64,000 nt of DNA from NCBI GenBank assembly GCA_914767715.1, contig OU612065.1:3906001-3970000 (forward strand), given 5' to 3'. The position numbers were made by a program, and so were the translations under genes. Position 1 is the first letter of the stretch. Each line of letters starts with the position of its first letter. The notes under the pieces are model-generated. The model was not told where the DNA came from. It saw nothing but the letters and a program-made list of their open reading frames with translations, and ran no database searches. The DNA comes from Membranipora membranacea (Eukaryota > Bryozoa > Gymnolaemata > Cheilostomatida > Membraniporidae). Below are positions 11,070-22,140 of this stretch, one piece after another.

Positions 11070-14000
11070 GTGGAACTTGGGATTTGAAAAAGATGGTAAT
11101 GGTAATGACTACCCTGGTTTCCAGTCGACAGATGACATCTCTCAATACTATCATCGCCTCCATGAGGCCGCTGCTCTCTCATCAGCAGCAGACAGTGGTA
11201 ACAGGTTGTTTTACTTATTTAGTTTTCAATTTATTGATATGATACAAATTTGCATAGCATGTATAGGTGTAGGCTTGATGTCATCATGGATTGGATTAAT
11301 ATGACAATCCATGCTGTCATCTTGCAGATCATTTACTATATAACACCTCTGCAAACATTTATCTGTAAAGTGACCATTTCTTCTGTCTCTGCTGTAGTTC
11401 AAACTCTCACACCCTCTCATCCTCGCTGTCGCATTGGTTAACTTAATTATTTGTATATAGGCATAGCTGTTAAATCCATATTCTCGACAGGGTGGTGTAG
11501 TGGTTAGAATTTGAGAGTTGCAGGTGCGAATCCCAGTCACTACTCATGCCGCTAAAGGAGGTGAGCTCTCCGGACAATAGCCTAGCTTGCCCACCCTAAC
11601 TTTGTACAAGTGTGCACTGATTAAATGAGTTGTATCATTGATCTTATGAACAAATATTCTCATTGGCCCCGAAAGGGGCAATGAATTGCAAATATAGTGA
11701 ATATTATATATTTGACAGCTCTGATTTTCACACACATGTGTCTCACAGCTGAAGACTAGATTAGATTTTATTTATAACAAGCGAAATGATTATAAAAAGT
11801 TGAAAACTGTTGAAGAGGCTGAACATGATGAAGATTTATTACATGAAAAGCGACACCCCACTCCCCCAACATGACAATCTTGATAAGAGCTTTAGTCTGC
11901 TTATACTCTGTATGAGACATTTAAGAACATCTCACCCACCAGAATCAGACTATGTACAGTCCAACAGACATTGTCAAGGCCCCAATAAGAGGCACATGGT
12001 TTCTGAATCCTTCTGCTTAGTTCATTGTATAGTTATTTGTTCTTATCTCAATTATCTTTCTTTGAATAAATCCTTCCGCATATGTCAACAGTCTAATCAA
12101 TCAACATTCCCTTTTCCTGTGCTTTTTGATCATCGCATTTCTTGAATACCTCCCTACGCCCATTTAGCTGTGTATAATCCAATATCATTAGTTTTCTTTC
12201 AACAGAAACCTGCTAAACTAGCTGAAACTACAGCAAGGAGGAACCCTTCCATCCATGCAAGCTCTTACCCTGCTGCCTCTTGTCCAGCAGCACCAGGAAA
12301 CACCAAACAGGAACAGAAAGCAACCAGAGACTTAATCAGCAGAAGAAAGAGAACTCCTAACAAATTTCCACAGCAGCAATCAATGTTTGCAGAGGGTAAG
12401 GATACTGAGCTGATAATATTATATGGGAGACTAATTTGTGGGCTCAAACTTTGCTTGGGTCACTGGAATTGAAATACCATTTTCATTACCCTAACCAAAC
12501 CAGTGTTGGGTTAGGTCAGGGTTTCAATGATGGAATGACATTTCCAGCAACCTAAGCAAACTATGCGTTGAGCACTCAAACTAGTGTGTACTGTATACGT
12601 GTACTGTATACTCTCTGAAGCCTTATCATAATTCTTACTTTGCGATGTTTTATTATCAGGGTACAATATGGTGTGTAGTGGTGAAATAGTTCAACAGTGT
12701 TTATTCAAGGTTTCCAGAAGTATGATATACACTTATTTGAAGCATATTATACTGTTCTTTGAACCTGGAGCAAACAGGCCCACAAAACAGCTGGAGAACA
12801 AGCTTATCAAAAGGTTTGAGCAAGACAAAGCAGGTTAGTAATATGTATGATGTGCAATGATTGTGTGTATTGAAGCATCTTTTTAAAATAAAAACAATTC
12901 TTAGCCCTGACCTTCTGTCCATGCTATAACCAAACAACTCCTATTTTTACACTATTCAGTCAATTCATTAGGACTTGGCAAAAACTCAAAACTTGGGAAT
13001 TTGTCTTTGGTACTAGTACTACCCCTTGATCATTTACAGATAAAATCTTGGGGACTGGGGCCTTCAGGTAATCTCTAAACCAGTGGTACTTTTGTACAGT
13101 GAGTAAGTGGAGCTCAGCTCCACTTGGTTATAAACACCCTTCTTGAAGTGGAGCTCAGCTCCACTTCAATTTTTTTTATTCCCTTGATAAGCAGGGCTCT
13201 CAGCCTGGGAGGATTCGAAACCTGAGTTTTGATATTAGCATGTCGCATAGTGGTATTTTAAAGGTGTAAAACGCCCTGAGCATAAACAGCACAATAACGT
13301 TACTCTAGGTCAATCTTGATACTTTGATTGAAAAGTAACAAACAATCAAACGAAGTCAATGCCCCTCCGGAAGATATCCAACCATTAAATATAGAGGAGC
13401 ATGGGGCAGAGATAGTTTTTTTCGGCACCTTGTACATATACTTTAAATGATCATTTGTTTTAAACAATCCAACAGAGCTCTGAATTTCTTCCAACTTTTG
13501 TTCATGTCTAATTTTAAGGCCAGTATGTACATGCAACATGTACTTTTGTCTTTGATATGTAATAAATCAATCAACCAGCCAAAACCAACAGGGACATGTC
13601 ACTGATGTCACTAGGTGAAAGGTCAGAGCCCATCGACTCTGAGTATGCTCTTAAAACAAGTGATACAGCATAGTCGGTTCTGATCGTTTGAGACAAAACT
13701 TCTCGTGTTGTACAGTGAAACGAAGCACAGCATTACAAAGTAATAAACAATGCATCGCTTAGTAATTATCGATTCCTCAGGTAAACATTTTTTGGATTCA
13801 CAACGACTGAATGGATTGCAGTTTCATACTTGTCAATAATAAAGCTTTGCTCTTAGTTCTCAAATGACTGAAATTGGACCTTGGTTATATATATTGATCA
13901 AATACTTTGGTGGCACTTAGCCCTGTTCACACGGCCACGGATTTTGTTTATTTTGGTTTTTTGGATGGCCATGTACTTCTCGGTATAGTTTCAGTAGTTG

Positions 14001-17000
14001 TCTTCTGCTGTTTTAGCTCTAATCTTCAGCACTTTGAGCTTTGACTTTTTCCCTGTTCCATTTACAGATTGCACTAAATATTGAAGTAATAATGTGAAAA
14101 CATGGCTAAGTTTAAAAAAATTTAGTATTAGTATGACCATGACCTTGACCTTGATCATGGTCATACTCATGGTGTTTTAAATTTTCTTTAGCTTAGCCAT
14201 GTTTTCACATTATTACCAGTGGTACTTTTGTACAGTGAGTAAGTGGAGCTCAACTCTACTTGGTTATAAACACCCTTCTTGAAGTGGAGCTGAGCTCAAC
14301 CTCAATTTTGTTTATTCCCTGGATAAGCAGGGCTCTCAGCCTGGGAGGATTCGAAACCTGAGTTTTGATATTAGCATGTCGCATAGCAGTGGCGTATATT
14401 AGCACTCACGGCCCATGGATACCTGTGAGTGGCTGAATAGCTCAGTGTGTAGAGCGGCTGCTTTATAATCGCTGTTAATCAGATTGTTGTGGGTTCGAAT
14501 CCTATCAAGGTCAGTTTTTTTTCAAATGGGTGCTTTATAACTGGAGCATTTTTACCGTAATCTTCTACTGCTATTGAGTTGTTTTCTGAAAGTACCCAAC
14601 AGCTCAGTGAGCTATTGAAATACCTCTCTGCTTGCACTATTTTGCTACCGATATGCAAAAATTTCCGTGGTGGGAGGGCGCTTAAGCGCCCCTCCCACAC
14701 CCTCCCCGCCACGCCTACGGCGTGTGGATCAGGCTGCGCCCGATCATTGTGCTCATCTCTAAAAAGTCAGTGAGTGAAAATTATTAGAATATCGCCCCTG
14801 TCGCATAGTGGTATTTTAAAGGTGTAAAACTCTCTTGGGATCTCTGGGATCATTGTTTGATCATTAATTTAGAAATGACTTGATTAGGCAGTGCAGTGAG
14901 AGTATAATTACAGTGAGTGCAGTGAGAGGGATTATTAGTATAGACAGTGCAGTATTATTTACATATCTTATCACAACTAGAATCTAATACTGGATCATTC
15001 ATTAATAATATGGCATAAATTATTGTAAGGCAACATTTTGCATTGTTTATATATTATTCATCTCTGCCAACGAGCAAAATCTGAGTTTTTAGCTTACATT
15101 CTAAAATCCCCTGAGTAGCCTGAGTTGAACCCAAAAATCTGAGTAACTCGGGCTAAACCTGAGTGGTTGAGAGCCCTGTCGAAAACAATGGGGAGTAAAC
15201 TGTTCTCATGCTGGAGCCATACTTATAGATGGTAAATACATTAATATTTGAGTGTTGGCTATGTGTTGTCAGTCCAGAAAAGTTTTCTGAAAATAAAAGC
15301 AGAAGCATCTACAACCAATTATATCTGTTGCTGGGAAATTGGGGATATCTGGTTCCCTCTGGCATACCTATCAAAGACAGGTGATGTCAGAGGATATTGG
15401 CTAACAATAAAGCTGCCCATTGGCAACCTCTACAGAAGGTTGCTGGCTAAACCTTGCCGGCTGGGAGGATTGATTGGTGAATTAAAAAATATAAATAAGT
15501 AAGAGCTCCACTTCATTATCCCTTACAAAAGTACCACTGCTCTAAACACAGAGCTAATCATAGAGATACTTATGTTAGTTTGCGATATTAATAAATTGTA
15601 TTAGCAAACTCAATCAGGGTGCTTGGTCACTGGGTGCAGGCCCCAGAGAACTGAGAATAAGGTTCATTGCGTAAGGTAGCCCTCGCACCCTGTATTGCTA
15701 TGCCTAATCCTGCATATGGTCCCAAGATTGTCATTCTGTGAGAGTGCCATGAAATGGGGACAGACTTGGGTGTTTTTTTGTGAGAAGGGTTATGTATTGG
15801 GATTATTTTTCAACATTTTATTTTGAAAAATGACCACAGTGTGGAAGTTAACCTGATGTTGAACAGTGATGGTGAACTGAGGGCAATTCATCAATAGACT
15901 AGTATTTTCCTGTACTGTAACAATGTTTGTATGTGCCTCCATTTCAAAAAGTTCACAAATCAACAACCAGATTTATGAAACCTAAATTTGTTACAGTTAG
16001 AAAAGTGAAAACACAGCAAGAACTCAATACTGTACTGTACTTATCTAAAGCACCGTCAAGCTTGGAGTTTCTGTGTCTGAAATTTGCCATTGTTCAGCCA
16101 AAATTAACCGTGTGAAGTGTGATTTATACCCAAAAAGAAACATCGTATAATCCAGGAAAATTCATATCATGATTTCATGAGTTTTATCACGTTGCATGTA
16201 TTTATTGTTTCAGGCAGCATGGAAAAAGACATTGGAATGTGATTGCTGGTGATTGCGGTCCTAACAGAATGTTACCTGCACCTTTGCATTTTCACTAACA
16301 GGCCTCGTCGATGAAGGGTGCATCTATTTTCTGAGTGTATGTCACACTCGGCCAATATATGTTTTTATATATGATTTATATACAGAAGCTCATCAATATT
16401 GGTTCCTCGTCTACTATTAAGGTAATGTCAAAGACCGATCCGAATATCAACATATCATATACCGTTGGAAAGCTGCCGAGCTACTGAAAATGAATACCTG
16501 AACAAAAACTTGATTTGATGACGTTGTGTCATTAAAGGGAGGAAATGAGGCAGAAAACGCTGTTTTTGTCGACGCAGATGGAGGAGTCAAATTAATTGCA
16601 AGAAATTTCAAAACAGGTGGAATGTATACTTAGAGATTGAGTTCATAGTAAAATTTGATTTTCTTTGATATATGACTAGTCTAAACTGACTTTTTACGTC
16701 ACGCCATACAACGCATTTTTTTTTGTGAAGCCGTGAACATATGTGAAATTTCAATCATTAATTCAGAACAGATCATTGGCTCTAAACAAAATTAATTATG
16801 ATTTTCCCTTAGAGTACACTTCAAATGTCATATATATTGACTTTCAACAAATTAGCTGGCATATTGCGAAAACATAGACTCTCGAATACACCTGATATTT
16901 TTCGTAACTTTTGCATAACGTCAAATGTGCTGTCCAAATGACCATTATTGTGGCAAAACAAAGTTTTTTTGAAAGTTCTCACATACGAAGCCGCTTTTAT

Positions 17001-18756
17001 TACCCATGGTGCACGCAGGAAATGCCAACAGATTTTTTCACTGCATCTTCGTTTTTCATGAATTTATCGCAAAAGAATGGCCAAAAACACCTCAAAAGTC
17101 CCAAAAAATAGCTGTTTTTTTGGCATTCTTCTGCGTTAAATTCAAGAAAAACGAAGGTGCAGGGAAAAAATCTTTTGGCATTTCCTGTGTGCACCATGGC
17201 TAATGAAAGCGGCTTCGTATGTGAGAACTTTCAAAAAACCTTTGTTTGTCCACAATAATGGTCATTTGGACAGCACATTTGATGTTATGCAAAGGTTGCA
17301 AAAAATATTAGCTGTATTCGAGAGTCTACTGTTTTCGCAATATGCAAGCTAATTTGTTAAAAGTTAATAGGTATGACATTTGAAGTGTACTCTTAGGGAA
17401 AATCATAATTAATTTTGTTTCGAGCCTATGATCTGTTCTGAATTAATGATTGAAACTTCACATATTTTCACGGCTTCACAAAAAAATATGCATTGTATGG
17501 CGTGACGTAAAAAGTCAGTTTAGACTAGTCATATATCAAAGAAAATCAAATTTTACGATGAACGCAATCTTTAAGTATGCATTCCACCTGGTTTAAATTT
17601 CTTGCATTTAATTTGACTCCTCCATCTGCTTTGACAAAATCAGCGTTTTCTGCCCCATTTCCTCCCTAAAATGACACAACGTCATTGAATCAAGTTTTTG
17701 TTCAGGCATTCATTTTCAGTAGCTCGGCAGCTTTCCAACGGTATATGATATGTTGATATTCGGATCGGTCTTTGACATTACCTTAATGGCAATGTTTGTG
17801 GGTAGTAATTATACAAGGCCTTCAGTTTAAATAAGGCATACAATCTGACTACAATGATGTATATCGATCGATCGTTTTTGTCAGGTTTTCACAACTTATG
17901 TACCTGTTTATGTAAATTGTTATATCATTGTCTAATCATTCAAGTTCCACCTTAGGTTTTACTACCTGAAGACATGACAACAATGAGTCCCTCTCACTCC
18001 TTGGATGCACTACCAAGTAGCAAATGGCGCTTTAACTTAACTTAATCTCTTTCGATTAAAATGGGGATGTAGCGGTATATCCCGTGTCTCTGCTAATAGT
18101 TGCATGACTACTGTTAGTCTAAGTGCTCAGACTCCAAGGCGCAGGGAGTTACTTGAGTATGCTATCAAACTCGGGGAGAGGAGTTTGATAGTGTGCGCAA
18201 GTAACTCCCTGTGCCCGGGCAAATACCGAAGCCGAGGGATGACACAGAATTTTTTTTCCAGTGTAGAAAATAAAAAATTCTTTGTCATCGTTCGTCTTCC
18301 GTAGTATCCAACTTTTACTCCAACAAAATTCTTTTACTCTTGCTATTTTTGAAAATTTTTCAGCGGTACTTTTTAGGTTTTCTCTTGTAATATCACTGAT
18401 ATATAGACTGGCATCTGCATTCAGAGGGATGCCTCTCAACAGACAGTCCTCATAAACTCCTTAACTTTAGGGAGAATGGTACGCCTCATATTTGAACTAT
18501 TAAATAGATAAATAGCTAGGGACCATATACCGATTATTTTTTACTTTTTACTGACTTCGGAATTTGCAACTGAATCCTAATCTTTGGAAAGTCTGTGTTG
18601 AACTCGTGTGTGGTTATCAACATACACTTTAGACAATTTCTTTATCTAAATGTGCTACTATTTCCAGGTTATGATACTGATTGCATAGATGGTGCAGTTG
18701 TAGAAGGTGAATTTGTATTGTATGCAGATGGAGAAGTAGGTCTGTTGGGTTTATAG
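11070..18756 (+). CDS. unrecognised host gene, scattered exons
   Basis: Four candidate exons share compatible phases: 11070-11197 (phase 2 in, 1 out), 12222-12395 (1 in, 1 out), 12771-12833 (1 in, 1 out) and 18668-18756 ending in TAG. They have plausible AG/GT borders. Residues include GFEKDGNGNDYPGF and HRLHEAAALSS in the first, a basic, Pro/Gln-rich second exon with SRRKRTPNKF, LENKLIKRFEQDKA in the third, and an acidic/hydrophobic last exon (GEFVLYADGEV). I do not recognise the protein. The acceptors of exons 2 and 3 are my choice to keep phase; exon 2 has a better pyrimidine tract 16 bases upstream, but using it breaks the frame. Upstream exons were not found, and other exons may lie in the long last intron. 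Introns are filled with transposons. It ends ~330 bp before the end of B4GALT7 on the other strand. Confidence 0.45.
11487..11700 (+). repeat. tRNA-derived SINE-like repeat
   Basis: GGTGGTGTAGTGGTTAGAAT resembles an A box and GGTGCGAATCCCAGTC a B box (the internal Pol III promoter of tRNA genes), spaced as in a tRNA. It does not fold into a full cloverleaf. A hairpin of CCCC-GAAA-GGGG at 11667-11678 follows; the same 12-mer recurs at 10848-10860. Confidence 0.5.
14085..14213. mobile_element. ~129-bp hairpin element inside the nested element
   Basis: Left arm AATGTGAAAACATGGCTAAG pairs with CTTAGCCATGTTTTCACATT at the right, with further pairing inward (TATGACCATGACC against GGTCATACTCATGG). 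TA at each end would fit a Tc1/mariner-type MITE, but a 2-bp duplication is weak evidence. Confidence 0.6.
14387..14800 (+). mobile_element. 414-bp hAT-like MITE carrying a tRNA-like sequence
   Basis: The ends CAGTGGCGTATATT and AATATCGCCCCTG are inverted and match common hAT termini. TCGCATAG flanks both sides exactly (14379-14386, 14801-14808). Removing it restores the host repeat, which reads through uninterrupted at ~13240-13270, so the empty site is seen in the same window. It carries the tRNA-like block at 14431-14515. Confidence 0.88.
14431..14515 (+). repeat. tRNA-like sequence in a DNA transposon
   Basis: TAGCTCAGTGTGTAGAGCG fits an A-box/D-arm, and GGGTTCGAATCC is a near-perfect B box and T loop. 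The 7-bp acceptor stems do not pair well and the anticodon region (CTTTATAAT) is irregular, so this is a tRNA pseudogene or a captured Pol III promoter rather than a working tRNA. Confidence 0.6.
16421..17782. mobile_element. 1.36-kb foldback element between TTAA sites
   Basis: The left half, from GGTAATGTCAAAGACCGATC, is repeated in reverse complement to GATCGGTCTTTGACATTACC at the right. Arms are ~680 bp and meet near 17105. TTAA flanks both ends (16417-16420, 17783-17786). The arms differ by scattered substitutions, so they are not an assembly mirror. Open frames near the centre (such as 17006-17203) are mirror images of one another and not genes. It lies in the last intron of the unrecognised gene. 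Confidence 0.9.
18137..18214. repeat. ~75-bp hairpin
   Basis: GCGCAGGGAGTTACTTG and GCTATCAAACTC pair with GAGTTTGATAGTG and CAAGTAACTCCCTGTGC around a GGGGAGAG loop. No flanking duplication was found. It may be another foldback remnant. Confidence 0.6.
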
Positions 18757-19089
18757 AGTTGAGGGATGATGAAAGGAGTTATCTGCTGTCTGTTGTGATA
18801 GTGTAGATTTTTGTGTTTTCCTATGCCTTATGTAGGAGGGTTAAATTTCACATTCAATGATTGATTGAATTGAACTGTATTACTCACTGATTGATGCACA
18901 AAAAACGAATCAGATAATTACATGAGTTATAAATGTGCATAAATAATGTTATAAAATAAATGTTATAAATGTGTATAAGTCATTCATGTGTTATAAATAG
19001 TGACACTTGGAATTGTGGAACATTTATATCAAAATATCAGCACCAGTTGGATGGATATTAACACAAAAACCAAATTAGACAACTAACTT

Positions 19090-20353
19090 CTAAAGTGGAT
19101 GTTCACACCATGGAGTGTCTTGCTTATCACATCTTAGCTCTATATTGTACACAGTGGCAGGTGCTTTTTCAATAGTTATATCATAGGTCTCAGTCACTGA
19201 AAAGTCCACAGTGTTCAGACCAGTGTGCCTATCCCGATGAGATCCCGACACTTTCTGATTATCATAGCGTTTATTATCACGTGGTCGTTTCAGCCGGTCA
19301 TGTATATGCCTAAAAGTCTTGTTACCTGTCGTAATAACAGACGTATCTGGTCTCTTGATGGCAAGCTTTAACTCTTTCATGCGCACATAAAATTCATCAT
19401 CCTCTCTGCCCCAACCCCAATATCTGGAATATAAGGTAATTGGTAATGCATAATAGGTTAATGTATTTCATGTAGGACTTTCATAAATACATTTTCAAAA
19501 ACTGTCTGTATCTGCTGTTAAATATTGCAAGGCGGTTCTGTTGTTACACATTACTGAATCTGGCCTCCAGTAAGTCGTTGGTGTCTAGCCTTGTCATGCG
19601 GCAGCTTATTGGTTTGGTGAGTACTCAGCATACAGAGGTGACAAGTATATTTTGCAGATCTTGCTAGGCAGTACAAAAGTTGTGGGATTAGCTGCCAGTT
19701 ATGCACTGTGGAAGAAATCAGTGCATCATAAGGATCAGAATAATTTGACTCTAAGCTTTAACAATGAAAATGGCAAGATTTCACTTGAATTACCTATTTG
19801 AGAGTCCATTGAGGTGTTGAAAGTCAGTATGGGTGAGTATAAGTATACCTCCAACAAATGTTTTATAGTGATAGAGAGGGTGGAGCTGTGGTGAAGATAC
19901 ATGGAGCACTCTACCTTCTCCAGGAAAGTCATAACTCAGCTTTGGGTTCAAAGGTAACAGATCTACATCATGCATCGCTAGATAATCACAGTCGATCACA
20001 CTCATCTTATATCCTATGTTTATTAAGGCTGCTCGATTAAATCTTAACTTGTCTGCCTGGTTTATGATTAATATCCTATGGTTGATTGAAGCATTATTCA
20101 GGTATTGGTGCATATGAGGTACAAACTCTGTCAGTTCTTCAAATCTATCTCTAAATGGTACAATAACACCCAGTTTGTGATCTTGCACTCTATCTGCAGC
20201 TGCTTGCAAAGAGCCATCTTCTCGATCATTAGAAATATGATTATCATCAGATCTGAATAAGGGAAAGACAACATTGACGAGCAGCAGGACTGTGACTCCA
20301 GTAGATACTGTAAGGACGGCAACAGCTGACGATTTCACTCTGACAACCTTCAT
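19090..20353 (-). CDS. B4GALT7: xylosylprotein beta-1,4-galactosyltransferase 7
   Basis: Two exons, 20353-19794 and 19423-19090, join in phase 2 for a 297-residue protein (human about 327). The enzyme adds the first galactose to xylose in the glycosaminoglycan linker of proteoglycans, in the Golgi. A short cytoplasmic tail and one membrane segment (about residues 11-33) give the type II topology. Then come [10 protein letters not shown] (65-74), [10 protein letters not shown] (105-114), the metal-binding DVD at 129-131 inside [10 protein letters not shown], and WGWGREDDE (189-197), split by the intron. [10 protein letters not shown]-like and [12 protein letters not shown] motifs are also conserved. 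The C terminus keeps Cys residues and the family's DTPWC ending. The start ATG at 20351-20353 directly precedes the anchor. No frameshift. The gene ends close to the unrecognised gene's stop on the other strand. Confidence 0.95.
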
Positions 20354-20464
20354 CTAACCTACAACTATGTATGCATTAAAGTGAGAACATGATGATATAC
20401 AATGCAGATCAAAGATTTTCAATAAAAGAAAAATTATGCAAACAATACTAGTATAATATAATAT

Positions 20465-20650
20465 ATTGAGAAAGGCCATTAAGATAAATCAACATCGTAT
20501 ACTGTTGGAAAGGTGGTGGGCTACTGACATAAACCTTATTTGATGATATTGTGTCATTTCAGTGAGGAAATGAGGTAGAATACATTGTTTTCGTCAATGC
20601 AGATGGCAGAGTTCATTACTTAAGTTTCATTAGTTGGATCTCGACAATTT
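20465..20650 (+). repeat. half copy of the 1.36-kb foldback family
   Basis: Diverged match to the left arm of 16421-17782: ATCAACAT, ACTGTTGGAAAG, TTGATGATATTGTGTCATT, GAGGAAATGAGG, GCAGATGG in the same order. No mirror arm follows, so this is a solo arm. Confidence 0.7.
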
Positions 20651-20711
20651 GATTTTTGGGACTGCTAAGTGGGCGTATTGAAAAGTGAGTAGAACCAACT
20701 AGTTTTTGTTA

Positions 20712-20795
20712 TAGGGAGTATGTGGTGCAATTGGTAGGGTGGGTTTTACAATCGAGAGGCCCCGTATTCGTTTCCCAGCGGATGGTGGTGGTGTT
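20712..20795 (+). repeat. tRNA-like SINE head
   Basis: GTGGTGCAATTGGTAGGGTG resembles an A box and GTATTCGTTTCCC a B box, about 40 bp apart. No cloverleaf can be drawn. Confidence 0.4.
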
Positions 20796-21044
20796 AGACC
20801 AAGTTTGGTCCATTTGTCTGCATTCGGAGTTAATCCCGATCCACTGGTCACGCGGCGTGACCAGTGGAAGGGAGCAACTGAAACGCAGGCAATTGGATTA
20901 AACTTGATATACGGCGGTGTCAGGAATGGTATCTTACCTCAAGTGATCCAGTCCCATAACTGTATATACAGCTCGTAGAGTCATACCAATAATGCAACCA
21001 GGGACCACTAACCAATGACAGCCTGAGTGCTACTCATGTTCCCT

Positions 21045-21205
21045 GGGACTTGTAGGCCTACAGCATTCATTTGGCAAATTGAATATTCCAGTATCAAACA
21101 CCAAGGTGTATTTTGGTCGGTTGATTAATAATACTGGTAAATATTGGCAACGCAATGAATGAGTTCATTGGGCAAAGTAAAGGAATGAAAGTCCCGGAGG
21201 CCACT
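21045..21205. mobile_element. diverged copy of the CATGGG foldback family, carrying an insertion
   Basis: CCCTGGGACTTGTAGGCC at the left and GGCAAAGTAAAGGAATGAAAG then TCCCGGAGGCC at the right match the arms of 7283-7380 and 60056-60515. A CAATGAA/TTCATTG nano-palindrome sits at 21153-21170 within the right arm. Confidence 0.65.
21153..21170. mobile_element. 18-bp nano-palindrome with 7-bp TSD and empty site
   Basis: CAATGAATGAGTTCATTG, flanked by GGCAACG (21146-21152) and GGCAAAG (21171-21177). The two sister copies of the host repeat read ATTGGCAAAGTAAAG without it (near 7350 and 60477). Confidence 0.75.
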
Positions 21206-21313
21206 ATGTATATATAGAACCAAATAAAAAATCACTTTTACGAAGCAAGAAGAAACAGACCCTCCCTGTTAGCTGTTACTCTTCGGTCCAACTCCAAGTC
21301 AAGTTACTTGGTG

Positions 21314-21339
21314 CAAGGAGTAACAGGGGTTACTCCTTA
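21314..21339. mobile_element. 26-bp nano-palindrome, CAAGGAG subfamily
   Basis: CAAGGAGTAAC and GTTACTCCTTA pair around AGGG. CTTGGTG flanks both sides (21307-21313, 21340-21346). The next 25 bp (21353-21370) hold CAAGGAGTTTACTCCTTG, a related palindrome with only a 5/7 flank match. Confidence 0.65.
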
Positions 21340-21427
21340 CTTGGTGTGTGGCCAAGGAGTTTACTCCTTGGTGTCACCAACTAGGGACCATTATCCCTGC
21401 AGGGACCAAGGAACTCATTGGTGTTAC

Positions 21428-21460
21428 AAATGAACTCCCTGGGAGAGGGCCAGTTCAATG
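21428..21460. mobile_element. 33-bp nano-palindrome with 7-bp TSD
   Basis: Begins AAATGAACTCCCT and ends GGCCAGTTCAATG, a decayed CAATGAAC/GTTCATTG palindrome. GTGTTAC flanks both sides exactly (21421-21427, 21461-21467). Confidence 0.65.
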
Positions 21461-22140
21461 GTGTTACATGTGACGTGTGAAATGTACTGTAACTCCAGTC
21501 CTTGCTGGAAGTGGAAGCAAGGAGTAGTAATAGCTGCTTGCTGGAAGCAGGGAGAAAGTCAGTGAGTCAGTTTTAAGCCTGATATAACTGTTATAGTTCT
21601 AAAGAAAGAGAGTTTGTTCATTGAGCGGGAAATTAAATATGTGTGGATTTTTAGTTACAGTTCAGAATGGATAACACTGTGTGGTTCATCATTGACACAC
21701 CTTTTGGATAGTCCCTCACAGGCACAGATACTATTGACACTGGGGCAGGAGGATTGGTTTATGGCGGGTAATATTAAATTTGATTGAGCTTGATCATGTG
21801 ACATGCACATGTTTACAGCACTGAACTAGCCAATCAGCAGCAAGCTAAAATATGATTCGTTCTTATTTATTTATTTATAGAGGTTTTCTTAAAAGTGTAC
21901 AGATAACACAGGGAATTCTATTATAGGTAACTTGTTGACCTCTGAAAACAGCAAAAAAAGCATATCGAGCTTACTACCAAAGTTAATTATAATGAACAAC
22001 ATGTGACATGAATATTGGGTATGAGTTATTTATGAAATAAAAAATGTATTGACGAAAAATAAGTTCGGATAATAGTGTTGCAGTTAAGGAGCTGCAGAAT
22101 AAACGTTGGGTAAAGATATAAATGTTCAATCTATAAGTCA

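Larger units (their letters stand above)
13081..15539. mobile_element. 2.46-kb nested hAT-like non-autonomous element
   Basis: The left end CAGTGGTACTTTTGTA is mirrored by TACAAAAGTACCACTG at the right end, and GGAGCTC/GAGCTCC lies just inside. The exact 8-bp repeat CTCTAAAC flanks it (13073-13080, 15540-15547). CAG ends and an 8-bp nTCTAnAn-type duplication are hallmarks of hAT elements. No transposase is visible. A second left end starts at 14217, and the inverted GGGCTCTCAGCC module occurs at ~13196, ~14330 and, inverted, ~15165, so the body was built by repeated insertion or duplication. It lies in an intron of the unrecognised gene. Confidence 0.85.

Noticed and set aside
17000-17203. 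Open frames on both strands at the centre of the 1.36-kb foldback
   Set aside because: They are the same sequence read from the two mirrored arms, so not independent evidence of a gene.
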